64,000 nt of DNA from Anaerolineae bacterium. GTDB taxonomy: Bacteria > Chloroflexota > Anaerolineae > JAAYZQ01. Location of the stretch: assembly GCA_016929795.1 (NCBI GenBank), contig JAFGIA010000415.1, positions 5,649-69,648 of the forward strand, given 5' to 3'. Position 1 is the stretch's first letter; every line of letters begins with the position of its first letter. This document shows positions 63,916 to 64,000 of the stretch, one piece after another. A program made the position numbers and the translations under genes. Under the pieces are notes generated by a model. The model did no database searches. It was not told the DNA's origin and saw only the letters and a program-made list of their open reading frames with translations.

Positions 63916-64000
63916 GGGGGTGGTTGAGTCCCGGTGGGCTCCGCGGTCTTCAAAACCGTCTGAAGGGTGCTGCAGAGGCAGCCTTGGTGGGTTCGACTCC
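63916..64000 (+). tRNA. selC: tRNA-Sec (UCA), 3' end beyond the window
   Basis: It shows the hallmarks of bacterial tRNA-Sec: an 8-nt acceptor strand GGGGGTGG (63916-63923), a 6-bp D stem (63926-63931 with 63936-63941) closed by a 4-nt loop, an anticodon stem (63943-63947 with 63955-63959) with loop CTTCAAA and anticodon TCA, a long variable arm with stem GCTGC/GCAGC, and the T loop TTCGACT. The last part of the T stem, the acceptor 3' strand and CCA lie past base 64000. It implies that the cell decodes UGA as selenocysteine; selA, selB and selD are not in view. Confidence 0.93.

Overview
The window looks like a chromosomal segment of a Chloroflexota bacterium, probably of the Anaerolineae/Caldilineae type. 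This is inferred from gene content, not from a marker gene: moderately high GC, MalT-like LuxR regulators, stacked GAF-domain histidine kinases, a DUF4388 / Ras-like GTPase / Roadblock module, and intergenic palindromes and heptamer repeats. It ends inside a selenocysteine tRNA, so the organism probably makes selenoproteins.

Left part (1-10.9 kb): a small minus-strand membrane-protein operon behind a palindromic operator; two large MalT-like ATPase/LuxR regulators (1096-3738 minus, 7536-10313 plus); a plus-strand DinB-like gene with a consensus promoter, followed by a DUF5655 gene; a minus-strand pair of a C45-type amidohydrolase lipoprotein and an unknown protein; a decayed VCBS-repeat fragment; and a VTT-domain membrane protein.

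Centre (10.9-37.7 kb): one near-continuous minus-strand surface-polysaccharide locus of 22 genes, mostly overlapping or a few bases apart. Its first gene is a winged-helix regulator with a perfect 12-bp inverted repeat over the -10 box of a TTGACA-N17-TAAAAT promoter. Then come the pseudaminic acid genes (pseB, pseC, an SpsF-type cytidylyltransferase, aldo/keto reductase, SDR, pseG, pseH, pseI), a Wzx flippase, four GT4 glycosyltransferases, nucleotide-sugar enzymes, wecB and wecC (the UDP-ManNAcA route), a WecA/MraY-type initiating transferase, and a 1516-residue protein joining an O-antigen ligase, TPRs and a cyclophilin domain. Together they could make, flip and polymerise a nonulosonate-bearing glycan on undecaprenyl phosphate.

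Bridge (37.7-41.5 kb): an M24 aminopeptidase, a protein with a degenerate metallopeptidase-like motif, and a DUF3048 lipoprotein.

Right part (41.5-63.9 kb): a plus-strand signalling island behind TTGACT-N17-TATAAT. It encodes DUF4388, a Ras-like GTPase, Roadblock/LC7, an alpha/beta hydrolase, a V4R protein, a left-handed beta-helix protein, a homologue of cyanobacterial acyl-ACP reductase, a REC-degenerate GGDEF protein, a 3079-residue kinase with 13 GAF domains, a PDZ-type membrane kinase, a REC-GAF-GAF kinase whose phospho-accepting His is Arg, a 77-residue protein resembling only the C-terminus of RsbT, a lone receiver, and a second alpha/beta hydrolase whose nucleophile Ser is Thr. The two hydrolases are paralogues near either end of the island. 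GTPase switch, phosphorelay and lipid-type enzymes in one array is the best candidate here for an undescribed system. tRNA-Sec follows with its own promoter and is cut by the window edge.
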